DNA of 64,000 bases from Bifidobacterium angulatum DSM 20098 = JCM 7096 (GCF_001025155.1 NZ_AP012322.1:1798001-1862000), one strand, 5' to 3'. Shown: positions 20,015 through 28,914, numbered from the stretch's first letter. The notes: generated by a model not told the origin, from the sequence alone. Translations and numbers: made by a program.

Positions 20015-21139
20015 CTAGCGTTTGCTGCGATGCGTGGGACTACGATGCTTGGGACCCCGATGCGTAGGACTACGATGCTTGGGGCGCGACTTGCGGTAGG
20101 CGCGCCCGGAGTTGTGCGATCCGGTGGATTCGCGGGCGCTGCGGCTGCGCACGAACCAGGTGCCGAGCGCGATCAGGGCCGCGAGCACCAGCAATGCCAC
20201 GATGATCGTGGTGAACACCATGGTGGTCGGATCATCGTATTGCGTGTTGTCCGGCGTGGTCGGGTTCGGAATACGATGCCCGCGCACGAGCAGTCGATGC
20301 GAGTTCACGCCGTATGGCGTGCAGGTTATGAGCGTGGCGAAGTCCGTCGAAGTGCGGATGTTCAATGCGCTCAGGTTGTCCGGCAGGACCACTTTGATCT
20401 GATCGACCTGGTACGTGTACGTGTCGTCGAGCACATGGAACGCGAAAGTGTCGCCTTTTGCCAGCTCATCCAAGCCAGTGAATAGTCGCGCGGACGGCAG
20501 GCCAGTATGGCCGGAGATCACCGCGTGCGTGGTCGGCCCGCCGACCGGCAGTGAGGTGCCCGCCAAGTGCCCGGTGGCAACCTGCAGCACGCCTTCATCG
20601 GTGCCGTGGTAGATCGGCAGTTTCACTTTGATGCGCGGTATGGTCACGTAGCCCATGATGCCGGTGCCGGTCACGTCGAGCGTCTCGTTGTATTCATGCT
20701 TCTGTTCGTCGGTCATGTGCCAGCGGTCGCTGGTGGCGGCGAGTTTGAGGTTGTAGGCGTGTGCGGCGTCGAGGAGTTTTTTCTTCTCCGCTTTACTCAT
20801 GTCGTTGGTTTTGGCCACATAACCGGCCACCGCGTAGGACTGGTGCATACGATTCCACCAGTCGGCCACGGATGGGTAGGCGATGAGGCCAAGGCCGCCG
20901 ATCATCACCACGACCAGGAACCCGATGAGGAGGTTCAGGCCGAGGTTGTCTTTGTTGCGTTTTTTGCGACGGTCGACGCGGGTCATCGTTTCCGATTGCT
21001 GCGCGTCGGTTTCGGGGGCTGTTGCGTCGGTTTCGGGGTTCGCGGCGCCTTCGGATGCAACGCTTTCGGCGTCGCTATCCGTTATCTGGCGTTCTTTACG
21101 GCGTTTGCCGGTATGTTTCTCATTCGAGTCGAACATCAC
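20015..21139 (-). CDS. class C sortase (pilin polymerase)
   Basis: Membrane transpeptidase that cleaves LPXTG signals and links pilins through lysine isopeptide bonds. 374 residues: a charged Glu/Asp-rich N-terminal cytoplasmic tail (1-65), TM1 (about 68-88), a sortase barrel with the catalytic H211 in ISGHTGL, C273 in TLITC and R282 in NSHRLL, then TM2 (about 313-335), as expected for class C. The tail after TM2 is very basic and holds a KHRSPTHR repeat encoded by near-identical DNA. The start codon overlaps the stop of the small CnaB pilin gene by 4 bp, so translation is coupled. Confidence 0.95.
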   Translation of the reverse strand: MMFDSNEKHTGKRRKERQITDSDAESVASEGAANPETDATAPETDAQQSETMTRVDRRKKRNKDNLGLNLLIGFLVVVMIGGLGLIAYPSVADWWNRMHQSYAVAGYVAKTNDMSKAEKKKLLDAAHAYNLKLAATSDRWHMTDEQKHEYNETLDVTGTGIMGYVTIPRIKVKLPIYHGTDEGVLQVATGHLAGTSLPVGGPTTHAVISGHTGLPSARLFTGLDELAKGDTFAFHVLDDTYTYQVDQIKVVLPDNLSALNIRTSTDFATLITCTPYGVNSHRLLVRGHRIPNPTTPDNTQYDDPTTMVFTTIIVALLVLAALIALGTWFVRSRSARESTGSHNSGRAYRKSRPKHRSPTHRGPKHRSPTHRSKR

Positions 21140-22131
21140 TCGCTATCGTCCGGGGAGGTTTGTGTTGCGGCGTTTTTCGTGGTGTTCTTCTTGCGTACCA
21201 CGACGGTGATTGCAATGCCTGCAGCGGCCAGTACGACTACGATCACGGCGATGATGGCAACGCTCGCACCGGTTTTCGCCGATCCGGTCTTGGTGGTGTT
21301 GGTTACCGTGTAATCGTTGTTTTCACGGTCGACGAGCGCGGTGTAGTTGCCCGGCACGTTCGCTTCGACCACGGTGTACTCGTGCTTGGCTTGCAAGCCC
21401 TTCCACGTGTATTTCCAGCCGTTGGCCGTGTTGAGCATGATGGAATCGTAGATCTTGCCGTCTTGCAGCAGGTTCATCGTCACGCTTTCGGGGCGCTTGG
21501 ACTGATCCTTGTCTTTCCACACCTTGTTCACGCTGATGGTGGTGGTGGGCGGGACCGCGCAGTCCGCTTTCGGTTCGATGCTGAGGGTGCGCTGTTCGGC
21601 GGCGGGCTTGTGTACGTTCGGCAGGGCGACGAGCATGGCGGCGGTCTGGCAGGTGAGCACGTTGCCCTGGTAGGGGGCGACGACCGCGAGGTAGAGGCCG
21701 TCCTTCAGTTGGTTGAAGGTGGCAACACCGGCGCTATCGGTTTTGAGCGTGTTTTCCGCGGCGGGCTTGTTTACTGCGATGTACCCGGCCATGGTGTTGG
21801 CGAAGTCGCGCAGGGTTTGCTGGTCGGCATTGAGGATATCCCAATCCACCGGGTATGCGGTGTGGTTGGCGAAGTCGTCGGTGGGCGTGTAGCCGCCTTT
21901 GGCAGACCAGTCGGCCAGGCGGTACAGGTTGATGTCGGCGTTGTTGAGCGCGGCTTCCTGGTATTGGTAGGTGACGGTGAGGCTGCCTTCCGCGGCGGTG
22001 GCGGCGGTGGCGGCGGGCGCGCTCAAGCCGATGGTTGCGAGCATGAGTGCGAACATGCAGCACAACGCCATGATGATGCGGTGCTTTGCCGTTCTGTTGT
22101 TCATCTCTGCCCTCTCGTTGTGGCTTGTCAT
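21136..22131 (-). CDS. small CnaB-domain pilin without LPXTG
   Basis: 331 residues: signal peptide (to about 45), an unassigned N-terminal domain containing ADINLYRLADWS, a CnaB domain (about 193-275; ISVNKVWKDKDQSKRPESV to YTVVEANVPGNY), then a TM helix and a KK-containing tail. Position and fold indicate an ancillary or base pilin. The sorting signal is odd: where LPXTG is expected there is GSAKTGAS, so a class C sortase would need relaxed specificity or the protein is simply membrane-anchored. The ATG at 22131 has GAGGGGAAAG upstream; an ATG at 22104 with AGAGGGC is also possible. It lies between the major pilin and the sortase. Confidence 0.85.
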   Translation of the reverse strand: MTSHNERAEMNNRTAKHRIIMALCCMFALMLATIGLSAPAATAATAAEGSLTVTYQYQEAALNNADINLYRLADWSAKGGYTPTDDFANHTAYPVDWDILNADQQTLRDFANTMAGYIAVNKPAAENTLKTDSAGVATFNQLKDGLYLAVVAPYQGNVLTCQTAAMLVALPNVHKPAAEQRTLSIEPKADCAVPPTTTISVNKVWKDKDQSKRPESVTMNLLQDGKIYDSIMLNTANGWKYTWKGLQAKHEYTVVEANVPGNYTALVDRENNDYTVTNTTKTGSAKTGASVAIIAVIVVVLAAAGIAITVVVRKKNTTKNAATQTSPDDSE

Positions 22132-22259
22132 TTCTTTCCCCTCGTCGGAAGTTCCCTAGTTTTCCTGGTCAGGGTCCTTAGGATGCGGACAGCTGGCAAC
22201 CGTGTTCGGCGCGTTTGCTGGCCATTCGTAACATAAGGACAAGTTCAGGGCACACGGCT

Positions 22260-22339
22260 CAACATATGTTGTGTTGGGCGACGTGGTTGGGCACAACGTG
22301 CGCTGTGATGCCTTGATAGGCGGGTACAACGTGTGTTGT
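22260..22339. promoter_or_regulatory. three related short palindromes between pilin genes
   Basis: CAACATATGTTG (22260-22271, perfect), ACAACGTGCGCTGT (22293-22306) and ACAACGTGTGTTGT (22326-22339) are similar dyads at roughly 33-bp spacing. They lie upstream of the small pilin and downstream of the major pilin and could be operators or mRNA-processing sites. Confidence 0.45.
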
Positions 22340-22369
22340 GTGTAGTTGGGTGCGGTTGGGCACTGACGG

Positions 22370-22396
22370 CCGGATCCGGTGCGTAGCCGGATCCGG
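22370..22396. terminator. hairpin from paired CCGGATCCGG palindromes
   Basis: CCGGATCCGG at 22370-22379 and again at 22387-22396; each copy is self-complementary, so the two can pair around a 7-nt loop. No T run follows. Partial termination after the major pilin is plausible and would lower small-pilin and sortase output. Confidence 0.5.
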
Positions 22397-22548
22397 GTCA
22401 TGTGCGTATTAAGTTATTTTGGCTTTTGCCGTGGGGTGGAATCAAGCGGATGCCGCAATAGCAGGCCCAAATCTTCACCCATTGAACGACCACTATTGAA
22501 GCATCGCGCTTGACCCACGTCTATTTTCTTGGCTGGCCGTGGCTACGC

Positions 22549-24114
22549 TCAGCGAGCGTTGCGACGACGGACAGCGAAGGCGATGCCGAAGGCGGCAACC
22601 AGAACGATTGCAGCGCCAGCAGCATACAGGATCGTGGTGCCCATGCCACCGGTGGACGGCAGGCTGGAGCCAGCATTGTTCACGAAGGTCTCGTTGAACT
22701 GGCCGTTAGTGGGATTAATCAGAGCATTGGCAGGAGTGCCATCCCATTCTTGATTGTTCTTGGTCCGTGCAGTCAGAGTGACCACGAACGGATCGGCCGG
22801 CAGATCGTAACCTGCAGGAGCCTTGGTTTCCTTGACATTGTACGTGCCGTCATCGAGACCGGCGACGGAGAAGTTACCGTTGTCATCAGACTTCACAACG
22901 GTAGCATTACCTTCATCACCCCAAGCGGTAACCTTACCGTCCGTGATCTGAGCCCACTTGTTATCAGACTGACGCTGCAGCTTGAACTCGGCATCCTTCA
23001 AGGTCTTGTTCTTGTCAGTTGCGTCAACCTTGGTGCCGTTCAGCTGGTAGGTAAAGACGATGACCTTGTCTTCGGGGGTTTCGCCCTGCGGATTGCTGCC
23101 ACCCTGGCCGGACTGGTTCGGGTTGTTGGAGAAGATCAGCTTGACAGCGTTCTCGTTACCGGGCAGACCGATTACGGCGTTGCCGTTCAGAGTTGCGGAG
23201 TATTCGACGATGATGTACTTACCGGCAATCACACCCTTAACGGTCTTCAGATCAGTGAAAGCAACAGTAAGATTCTGATCTTCAACAGTGATAGCAGCGG
23301 AAGAGGTGATGTCAGCCTTGTTGGTTCCAGCCTTATCATCAGCGACGTAGACCTTGACGCCATTCTTGGAAGGCAGGGTCAGACCGTTGGAAGCAGTATC
23401 GTTGAAGGTGTACTTGTAGGTGTCGTAGCGATCCATGTTCGGCACGGTACCGATCAGCTTGAACGGTACGGCATCGCCAATGTTGTAATCGGCCACATCG
23501 TTGTATCCGGCGCCATAGCCACCGTTAGTAACGTACTTGTTGGAGTTTTCCTGAACCTTCTTCTCAACGGAAGGGGTGTCGGTTTTCGGGGTAACGTCAA
23601 CGTTGCCCACGACCTTCAGGATGAACTTGGTGTAGGCAGCCGGCTGTGCAGCGGTGGAGTCGATGGTGTCCTTCAGCAGGTAGTAGCCTGCGGACAGACC
23701 AGTGATGGCCTTGCTCTGGCCGGTTTCGCCCTTAACGCTATGAGTCGCGGTCTTCAGGTAGCTCTTCGCACCATTGCCACCGGCAACGTTGTTGGCAAAT
23801 GCCTCTGCATCTGTAGCATTCTTCAGTTCCTTGGCGATGTCCTTGGCGCCCTTGTTGCCATACTTTGCGGCAGACAGTGCTACACCGTCAACGTCCTCGC
23901 CCCATTCGATATCGCTCAGGGTGGTCTCGTCGAGACGGCCCGTGAACACCTGGTAAGCCTCATAGGTGTGGCCGGTCTCAGTCTTGTTAATAGTAATGCT
24001 AAATCCACTAGAAGTAGTATCCTCCGCCATGGCAGTGGATGCGCCGGCGACTCCGGCGATGGCCATGGCTGCGGTGGCTGCCACAGCTACGAGGCCTTTG
24101 AGAACCTTGTTCAT
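22549..24114 (-). CDS. major pilin (FimA-like), LPSTG-anchored
   Basis: 521-residue backbone pilin. Signal peptide 1-30 (cut after STAMA), then an N-terminal domain. A pilin-motif-type lysine is at K177 in VDVTPKTDTP. A fimbrial isopeptide D2-type middle domain follows (VKVYVADDK; NAVIGLPGNENAVKL). The C-terminal CnaB/SpaA domain has the E-box YNVKETKAPAGYDLP, and LPSTG is at 485-489, followed by a hydrophobic helix and the tail RRRNAR. Signal peptide, motif lysine, E-box and LPXTG are all those of a sortase-polymerised shaft subunit. AAAGGGAG precedes the ATG. It is the second gene of the locus. Confidence 0.94.
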   Translation of the reverse strand: MNKVLKGLVAVAATAAMAIAGVAGASTAMAEDTTSSGFSITINKTETGHTYEAYQVFTGRLDETTLSDIEWGEDVDGVALSAAKYGNKGAKDIAKELKNATDAEAFANNVAGGNGAKSYLKTATHSVKGETGQSKAITGLSAGYYLLKDTIDSTAAQPAAYTKFILKVVGNVDVTPKTDTPSVEKKVQENSNKYVTNGGYGAGYNDVADYNIGDAVPFKLIGTVPNMDRYDTYKYTFNDTASNGLTLPSKNGVKVYVADDKAGTNKADITSSAAITVEDQNLTVAFTDLKTVKGVIAGKYIIVEYSATLNGNAVIGLPGNENAVKLIFSNNPNQSGQGGSNPQGETPEDKVIVFTYQLNGTKVDATDKNKTLKDAEFKLQRQSDNKWAQITDGKVTAWGDEGNATVVKSDDNGNFSVAGLDDGTYNVKETKAPAGYDLPADPFVVTLTARTKNNQEWDGTPANALINPTNGQFNETFVNNAGSSLPSTGGMGTTILYAAGAAIVLVAAFGIAFAVRRRNAR

Positions 24115-24156
24115 TGTTCTCCCTTTCTTTCTTGTTTTGTTAAAACTTGGGTTGTT

Positions 24157-24170
24157 TATATTCAGTTATT
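24157..24170 (-). promoter_or_regulatory. motif shared by both large pilin leaders
   Basis: On the minus strand AATAACTGAATATA, about 43 nt before the major pilin ATG. The same 14-mer with one change occurs at 28321-28334 before the tip pilin. Confidence 0.5.
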
Positions 24171-24231
24171 GCCTAGAGGGCAGCAAGTTCGCTACGTTAC
24201 GGACCAGTCCCCCTTCTCCTAGACGTTTCCA

Positions 24232-27200
24232 TCATTGCCGCCTCCTGAGGCTCAAGGCCAGACCGGCCACGGCAATCGCCACTGCGAGGAATCCCGCAGC
24301 GTACATCTTGTTCAATCCTTCGCCGCCCGTGCCAGGCAGGACGACACCAGGGGTGTTGGTAATGGATCCACCATTAACGGTGAACGCCGTATTCGCGTTG
24401 TATACGCCGGTGCTATCCGTCTTGAAACTGCTGGACGTGTACCATTTGCCGGTCACATCGGAGCCTTCGGCGGGGCCAATGCGGAACGTGTGCGGCGTGC
24501 TGTCGAGGTTGAATCCGTCAGGAGCCTTGGTTTCGACAAGCTGATACTCGCCCCATGCCAAGCCCTGAAGCTTGAACTTGCCCTTCTCACCATTCAGGTC
24601 AACGTACTGGCCGGACTGGGTGGAGCAGTCAGAGACACCATTTTCGCCATTCACGCAATCCTCGATGGTTGCGAGTTCCTGGTTATTTTCCTTGTACGAT
24701 GCCTTGCCGTTCGCCCAGGAGAAGCTCTTCGTCCGGGTCAGCTTCCATTCGGAACCGCCCAGCAGCTTGGTGCCATCAGTCTTATCGACCTTGTTCCACG
24801 TGACCATGCCGGTCTTGCGATTGTTCGGCAGCTTGTTGCCGGTCTTGGCGGGATCCCACGTAGCCTGACCGTTCTTGATGGTGATCGTGTACTCGCCGCC
24901 GATATCAAAGCCGTTCGGCTCGCCGGTTTCTTTCAGAACGTAGTAGCCGTCCGCAAGATTGCTGATGCGGAACGCACCCGGATCGGTGTCTTCATCCTTC
25001 AGCTCATCCTGAGCGGCGTTGGCCGCACGACTGGTTCCACTCGCCTGCGTGGCAACCTTCGCAGCCTTGCGAACCGCCTTGGAGGACTTGGCCGACCGCG
25101 TGCTGGCGGACACGGCGCAACCGTTCGGCGCGGTGTCGCTGTAGTTCGGGCCGGCGGAAATGGTCACGTTCTCGGGGAGTATGGCTTCACTGGTGAACTT
25201 GAAGTTGCCATCACTCTTCGGCACATTCGCATTGCCCGGACCATACCACTCACTACCGTCCAGATGCCGGAAGCCGAACTGACTGCTCACGTTGATGTTA
25301 TCCATAGGAATCTGCGCATACGCATACTGGCCGCAGGAACCGCTCATCTGAATCATGCTCTGAGCAACCCATGCGTTGCTCTTCGTGCGGTAGTAAACCT
25401 GCACATTACTCGCGCTCCAAGTCCCCTGATAACTCGAATCAAAGTACAGGGTGAGGTACTTCTGCGCCGATGTCACGGTAATTTCAGCGGAAGCAGACGC
25501 GCCATCCGCGGTGCTCGCCGTAATGGTGGCAGTACCGGCGCCCACGCCCTTCACAAGACCACTCTGATCAACCTTGGCGACCAGCTCATTATTGGACGAC
25601 CAAGTCACATCCTGCTGGGGGTTGACAGTCGCAGTAAGCTGCGTGGTCTTACCTTCAACCACCGTCGCCGCACTGGGGGAAACCGTCACCTTGGCTGCGG
25701 TGGCACCGGTCACCTTGAACTTCACGGACGAGCAGACCTGGGTATTCGATGTCGAGCATGCCATGATGGTGACGGACTCATCACCACTATTGGACTTCGG
25801 CGTCACAATACCGCTACCGGCGTCAACGGTGGCGTAGTAATCGTTCGACGAGGTCCACACTACGCCGGACGGAGCCCCACTCGGAGTGACGGTGGCGGAC
25901 AGCGTGAATACGTTGTTGACCGCCTTGTCGCCCACATCCTGACCATTGGCATATACCGTGCCATCCGAACCGACAATGCTGACACCTGTCACCGCGACCG
26001 TGGTGTCATGAATGCTCTTCGGCCAGCCGGATTCAGCATTCGTACGGTTCTCATCGGTGTACTTGGTCAGGTTCCACGTGGACCCGGCAAGCCTTGTATT
26101 AGTATCGTCGGCATCGACCTTCGACCACTCAAGGGACGAACCGGTAGCCTTGTTGACAACCGCACCATTGCTCAGCAAATTCTTGCCGGTGTCGGTGGTA
26201 ATGTCCGAATTCGCGTCATATACCTTGTCGATGGTGCTGTACGTCTTACCGGCATCGCCTGCCAGAATGCGGTAGATGTTCGTGTTGAGCGTATAACCGC
26301 TGACCGACGCGGTTTCCTTCAGATAGTAGGTGGCATTCGCCGTGAGATCGACCATCGGCTGAATGGTACCGGCCCTCGGATCAGCGTCGCCGGCACCATT
26401 ATCAGTAACGGTCAGCAGCACGTTCTTATTGTTCATGGCGTCGCTCTTGGAGCCGTATACCGCCCACGTGGTGCCAGCAAGAGCGTTTCCGCTCTCGTCA
26501 ACCTTATTCCACTGGATACGCACGCCCTGGGCGTTGAACTGACCGCCCCACGGGAAGTTGTGGCGTTCCTGATCCATATCGATGATGGATGCGGAGTTGA
26601 TGGAGGAACCGTTATGCTTCGCCTGAGTCGGGTTGTACATGCAGAAGTCTTCGCCCACGTACACACGGCCATTGGTGGTCACATGGGATTCGAAGCTACC
26701 GTTCGGTACCATGATGCTGCCAAGCAAATCGGCGGAGGGATCATCGTCCACGGAAGAGTTGGAGATGCTCTTCGTTTGTGCGTACCACCAGTCCGCTTTA
26801 TCCGCATGCAGTCGTGAAACCGTCACGTTCGAAGCCTTACCGCCCTTGACGGTAACGGAGGAGGAGTCCGCGAAGTTCCACATGATTTTCTGCGCGACCT
26901 TGGAGTACAGCGCACTGTTCGTATCGCCGGTCACATAACCGTTCGAAATTTCGGTGGCACCTGCGGAGATGGGATCGCTCGCATTTGAGCCGCCCCACCA
27001 GAAACGCCAACCGGTACGCATGGTAATCGGGGTCTTTGCTCCGGTGGTATCGTCCACAACGTTCACCAGCACGGAAGCATTGTCGGGGATATTGCGGAAC
27101 CAGAAGTCAAGACCCTTGTCGCTGGTGAGAGCGCTGGCATTGATCTCGAAGATCTGCATGCTGGATGTTCCGTCGCCATTGAAGACGGCAAGGCGCTCAT

Positions 27201-28224
27201 CACCCGACTGGAAATTCATGTTCACCTTATAGGTGGAGAATGAGGTTTCGCCGTACGTATTATTTTTCCATATCGGCTTTCCAGCATTCTTTTCAGATTC
27301 GTTCTTCGCGAACGCATCGTACTTGTCGTAATCGTACTTGCGGCGTTCGTAATTGTTCTGCGCAGGAGCATCCGCAAATGTCACGGTGCCATTGGCAGGC
27401 ATTCTCTTTAGAGTTTCGGAATCCGTGGATACTTTGGTGCCATACTTGTCGATGGCATTGCCCTGGCCATCCTTGACGTCGGAGAAATCGGCCTGGCCCC
27501 AAGATGCCGCCAAATCTTTCACACCATTGAAGCCGTACTTGTAGATCGACTGCTTCTTGATGGTGCCATCAGAGGACGAGGTACCCCACAGCTTCGTCAT
27601 GGGGCCTGCAAGCTTGGTGCCGAAATCAGTCTTGCCTTTATTACCGCGATCCGTCTGTTGAACGCCGGCACCCTGCTGCTGCGTAATACCGTTGGCAGTA
27701 GAGTTCCACGCCTGGACAATGCTCTGCACATTGCTATCGAAGGCGGAATGCGTGCCTTCCACGGCGATGATGGTGCTGTCGTTCGAAGGAAGGTACTGTG
27801 CACCGAACGCCACGGTACCGATAGTGAAGAAGCCCTTCTGGGCACGCTGCATATAACGGCCACGAATGAACGTCTGGCCTTCCATTTCGGCAGCCCAAGA
27901 GCCATCGATGGAATTCTCGTTCAACGACTGGGTATCGCCGCTCTTCGGCTTGCCCACATAGAAATCACGCCCGACGAACGTGGCGAGGCCGGTATCGATA
28001 TCATTCGTGCTGGCACCACTGTCACCCATGGTGATGGAAGACGGAACAAAGACCTTACCGTCACCATAGCTATCATCTGCGTTGGCGCTGGTGGTGGGCA
28101 GGACGAAGGAGATGGCGGCCGTGGCCATCATGCCGACGGCGACGAGGGTTGCGGTGAGCACACGGGCCGGTTTTACCCCATGCTTCAGCGCTACGTGCTT
28201 CAGCCGTTCCACCTGATGCCTCAT
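24232..28224 (-). CDS. large tip-type pilin/adhesin, LPGTG-anchored
   Basis: 1330 residues. Signal region 1-49; choice-of-anchor-A-like domain at about 50-180; a long Thr/Asn/Trp-rich adhesive region to about 560; CnaB/SpaA domain 1 (about 567-655). The first half of a second SpaA domain (about 697-740) is followed by two Big_2-type Ig domains (about 743-838 and 842-918) and a module resembling CBM25/26 starch-binding folds (about 922-1030; low certainty). The second half of the split SpaA domain (about 1083-1115; YYVLKETGEPNGF) and a last SpaA domain with YQLVETKAPDGF come next. LPGTG is at 1296-1300, then TM and LRRRQ. GAGGAG precedes the ATG. First gene of the locus, so it was probably the tip adhesin. 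Confidence 0.9.
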   Translation of the reverse strand: MRHQVERLKHVALKHGVKPARVLTATLVAVGMMATAAISFVLPTTSANADDSYGDGKVFVPSSITMGDSGASTNDIDTGLATFVGRDFYVGKPKSGDTQSLNENSIDGSWAAEMEGQTFIRGRYMQRAQKGFFTIGTVAFGAQYLPSNDSTIIAVEGTHSAFDSNVQSIVQAWNSTANGITQQQGAGVQQTDRGNKGKTDFGTKLAGPMTKLWGTSSSDGTIKKQSIYKYGFNGVKDLAASWGQADFSDVKDGQGNAIDKYGTKVSTDSETLKRMPANGTVTFADAPAQNNYERRKYDYDKYDAFAKNESEKNAGKPIWKNNTYGETSFSTYKVNMNFQSGDERLAVFNGDGTSSMQIFEINASALTSDKGLDFWFRNIPDNASVLVNVVDDTTGAKTPITMRTGWRFWWGGSNASDPISAGATEISNGYVTGDTNSALYSKVAQKIMWNFADSSSVTVKGGKASNVTVSRLHADKADWWYAQTKSISNSSVDDDPSADLLGSIMVPNGSFESHVTTNGRVYVGEDFCMYNPTQAKHNGSSINSASIIDMDQERHNFPWGGQFNAQGVRIQWNKVDESGNALAGTTWAVYGSKSDAMNNKNVLLTVTDNGAGDADPRAGTIQPMVDLTANATYYLKETASVSGYTLNTNIYRILAGDAGKTYSTIDKVYDANSDITTDTGKNLLSNGAVVNKATGSSLEWSKVDADDTNTRLAGSTWNLTKYTDENRTNAESGWPKSIHDTTVAVTGVSIVGSDGTVYANGQDVGDKAVNNVFTLSATVTPSGAPSGVVWTSSNDYYATVDAGSGIVTPKSNSGDESVTIMACSTSNTQVCSSVKFKVTGATAAKVTVSPSAATVVEGKTTQLTATVNPQQDVTWSSNNELVAKVDQSGLVKGVGAGTATITASTADGASASAEITVTSAQKYLTLYFDSSYQGTWSASNVQVYYRTKSNAWVAQSMIQMSGSCGQYAYAQIPMDNINVSSQFGFRHLDGSEWYGPGNANVPKSDGNFKFTSEAILPENVTISAGPNYSDTAPNGCAVSASTRSAKSSKAVRKAAKVATQASGTSRAANAAQDELKDEDTDPGAFRISNLADGYYVLKETGEPNGFDIGGEYTITIKNGQATWDPAKTGNKLPNNRKTGMVTWNKVDKTDGTKLLGGSEWKLTRTKSFSWANGKASYKENNQELATIEDCVNGENGVSDCSTQSGQYVDLNGEKGKFKLQGLAWGEYQLVETKAPDGFNLDSTPHTFRIGPAEGSDVTGKWYTSSSFKTDSTGVYNANTAFTVNGGSITNTPGVVLPGTGGEGLNKMYAAGFLAVAIAVAGLALSLRRRQ

Positions 28225-28267
28225 CGTTTCATGCTCCTCAAATAGCTCTATGTACTGAATATCATCG

Positions 28268-28274
28268 CCCCCCC
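28268..28274 (-). repeat. G7 homopolymer in the pilus leader
   Basis: Seven Cs on the plus strand, so G7 in the mRNA, about 44 nt before the tip pilin ATG. G tracts cause slippage and phase variation in pilus genes of other bifidobacteria, where they lie in the coding region. Here the tract is in the untranslated leader. Confidence 0.6.
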
Positions 28275-28320
28275 GTTCTTACCCCTTCGCCGGTGAACTT
28301 TTCACGTCATTGAGGAACGA

Positions 28321-28379
28321 TAAATTCAGTTATTCACAAACCTAAATACAAGATTATAGCGTTCGTTTGCATTGCGCAA
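28321..28379 (-). promoter_or_regulatory. candidate promoter of the pilus locus
   Basis: On the minus strand TTGCGC (28374-28379), a 15-bp spacer (16 if TTTGCG is used), then a consensus TATAAT (28353-28358). The leader to the ATG is about 120 nt, unusually long, and holds the shared AATAACTGAATTTA motif (28321-28334) and the G7 tract. Confidence 0.6.
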
Positions 28380-28469
28380 ATTGGCCAACCGGCAAGTTGA
28401 GCGGGTTTACCCTGCATCCTGGTTTATTGCTTGCACCCACCCCCGCCACACAACGGCATAACAATGTGT

Positions 28470-28660
28470 TTTCGTTGGAAATTCGCGGTTTTTACCGCCT
28501 TATAAAGCTGTTTAGCAGTGTTATTTTTCTTGGGTTTGCCGGAAAAATAATAGATATATTTCACCTATTTGTCTATATATTCATCACTCACATCCAACAA
28601 CTATTGACGTTTCACCTATTTTTATAGCGACTTTTTTTACCACCAAATGAGAGCGTTGTC
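28470..28660. other. AT-rich patch upstream of the pilus locus
   Basis: About 190 bp of strongly AT-rich DNA in a GC-rich neighbourhood. TTTCACCTATTT occurs twice (about 28559 and 28609), with TAGATATATTT and TCTATATATTC blocks. No gene is supported here. Confidence 0.6.
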
Positions 28661-28875
28661 ATCACCTATCCTCCATCCCCCACCAATCCCCCCGTCACAC
28701 ACCACCCTTCACCTCCCGCAACAGGTTCGCACTCCCCCGTGTTGCAGCACACTCCCCCAGCCCACACCCGGCCACACCATCTACGCTCTACAGCCGCGCC
28801 GCATAGCCGCATACCTATGCAACGCCTGCCCGCCACTCATGCAACGCCTGCCCAGCAACCTGCCTATGCCTATAC
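28661..28875. other. C-rich non-coding stretch
   Basis: Pyrimidine-rich sequence with many CCCC and CACAC blocks. No gene or strong structure is visible. Confidence 0.4.
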
Positions 28876-28914
28876 AAAAGGTCGCACCGAATCATCACGA
28901 TTCAGTGCGACCCA
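28876..28914 (-). terminator. terminator of the csp-DUF3027 operon
   Basis: GTCGCACTGAATC pairs with GATTCGGTGCGAC on the minus strand (one G-T pair), loop GTGAT, then CTTTTG. It lies about 95 nt past the DUF3027 stop. Confidence 0.75.

Noticed and set aside
24235..26817. 860-codon frame opposite the tip pilin gene
   Set aside because: No start signal or family; the minus-strand gene has a signal peptide, SpaA domains and LPGTG.
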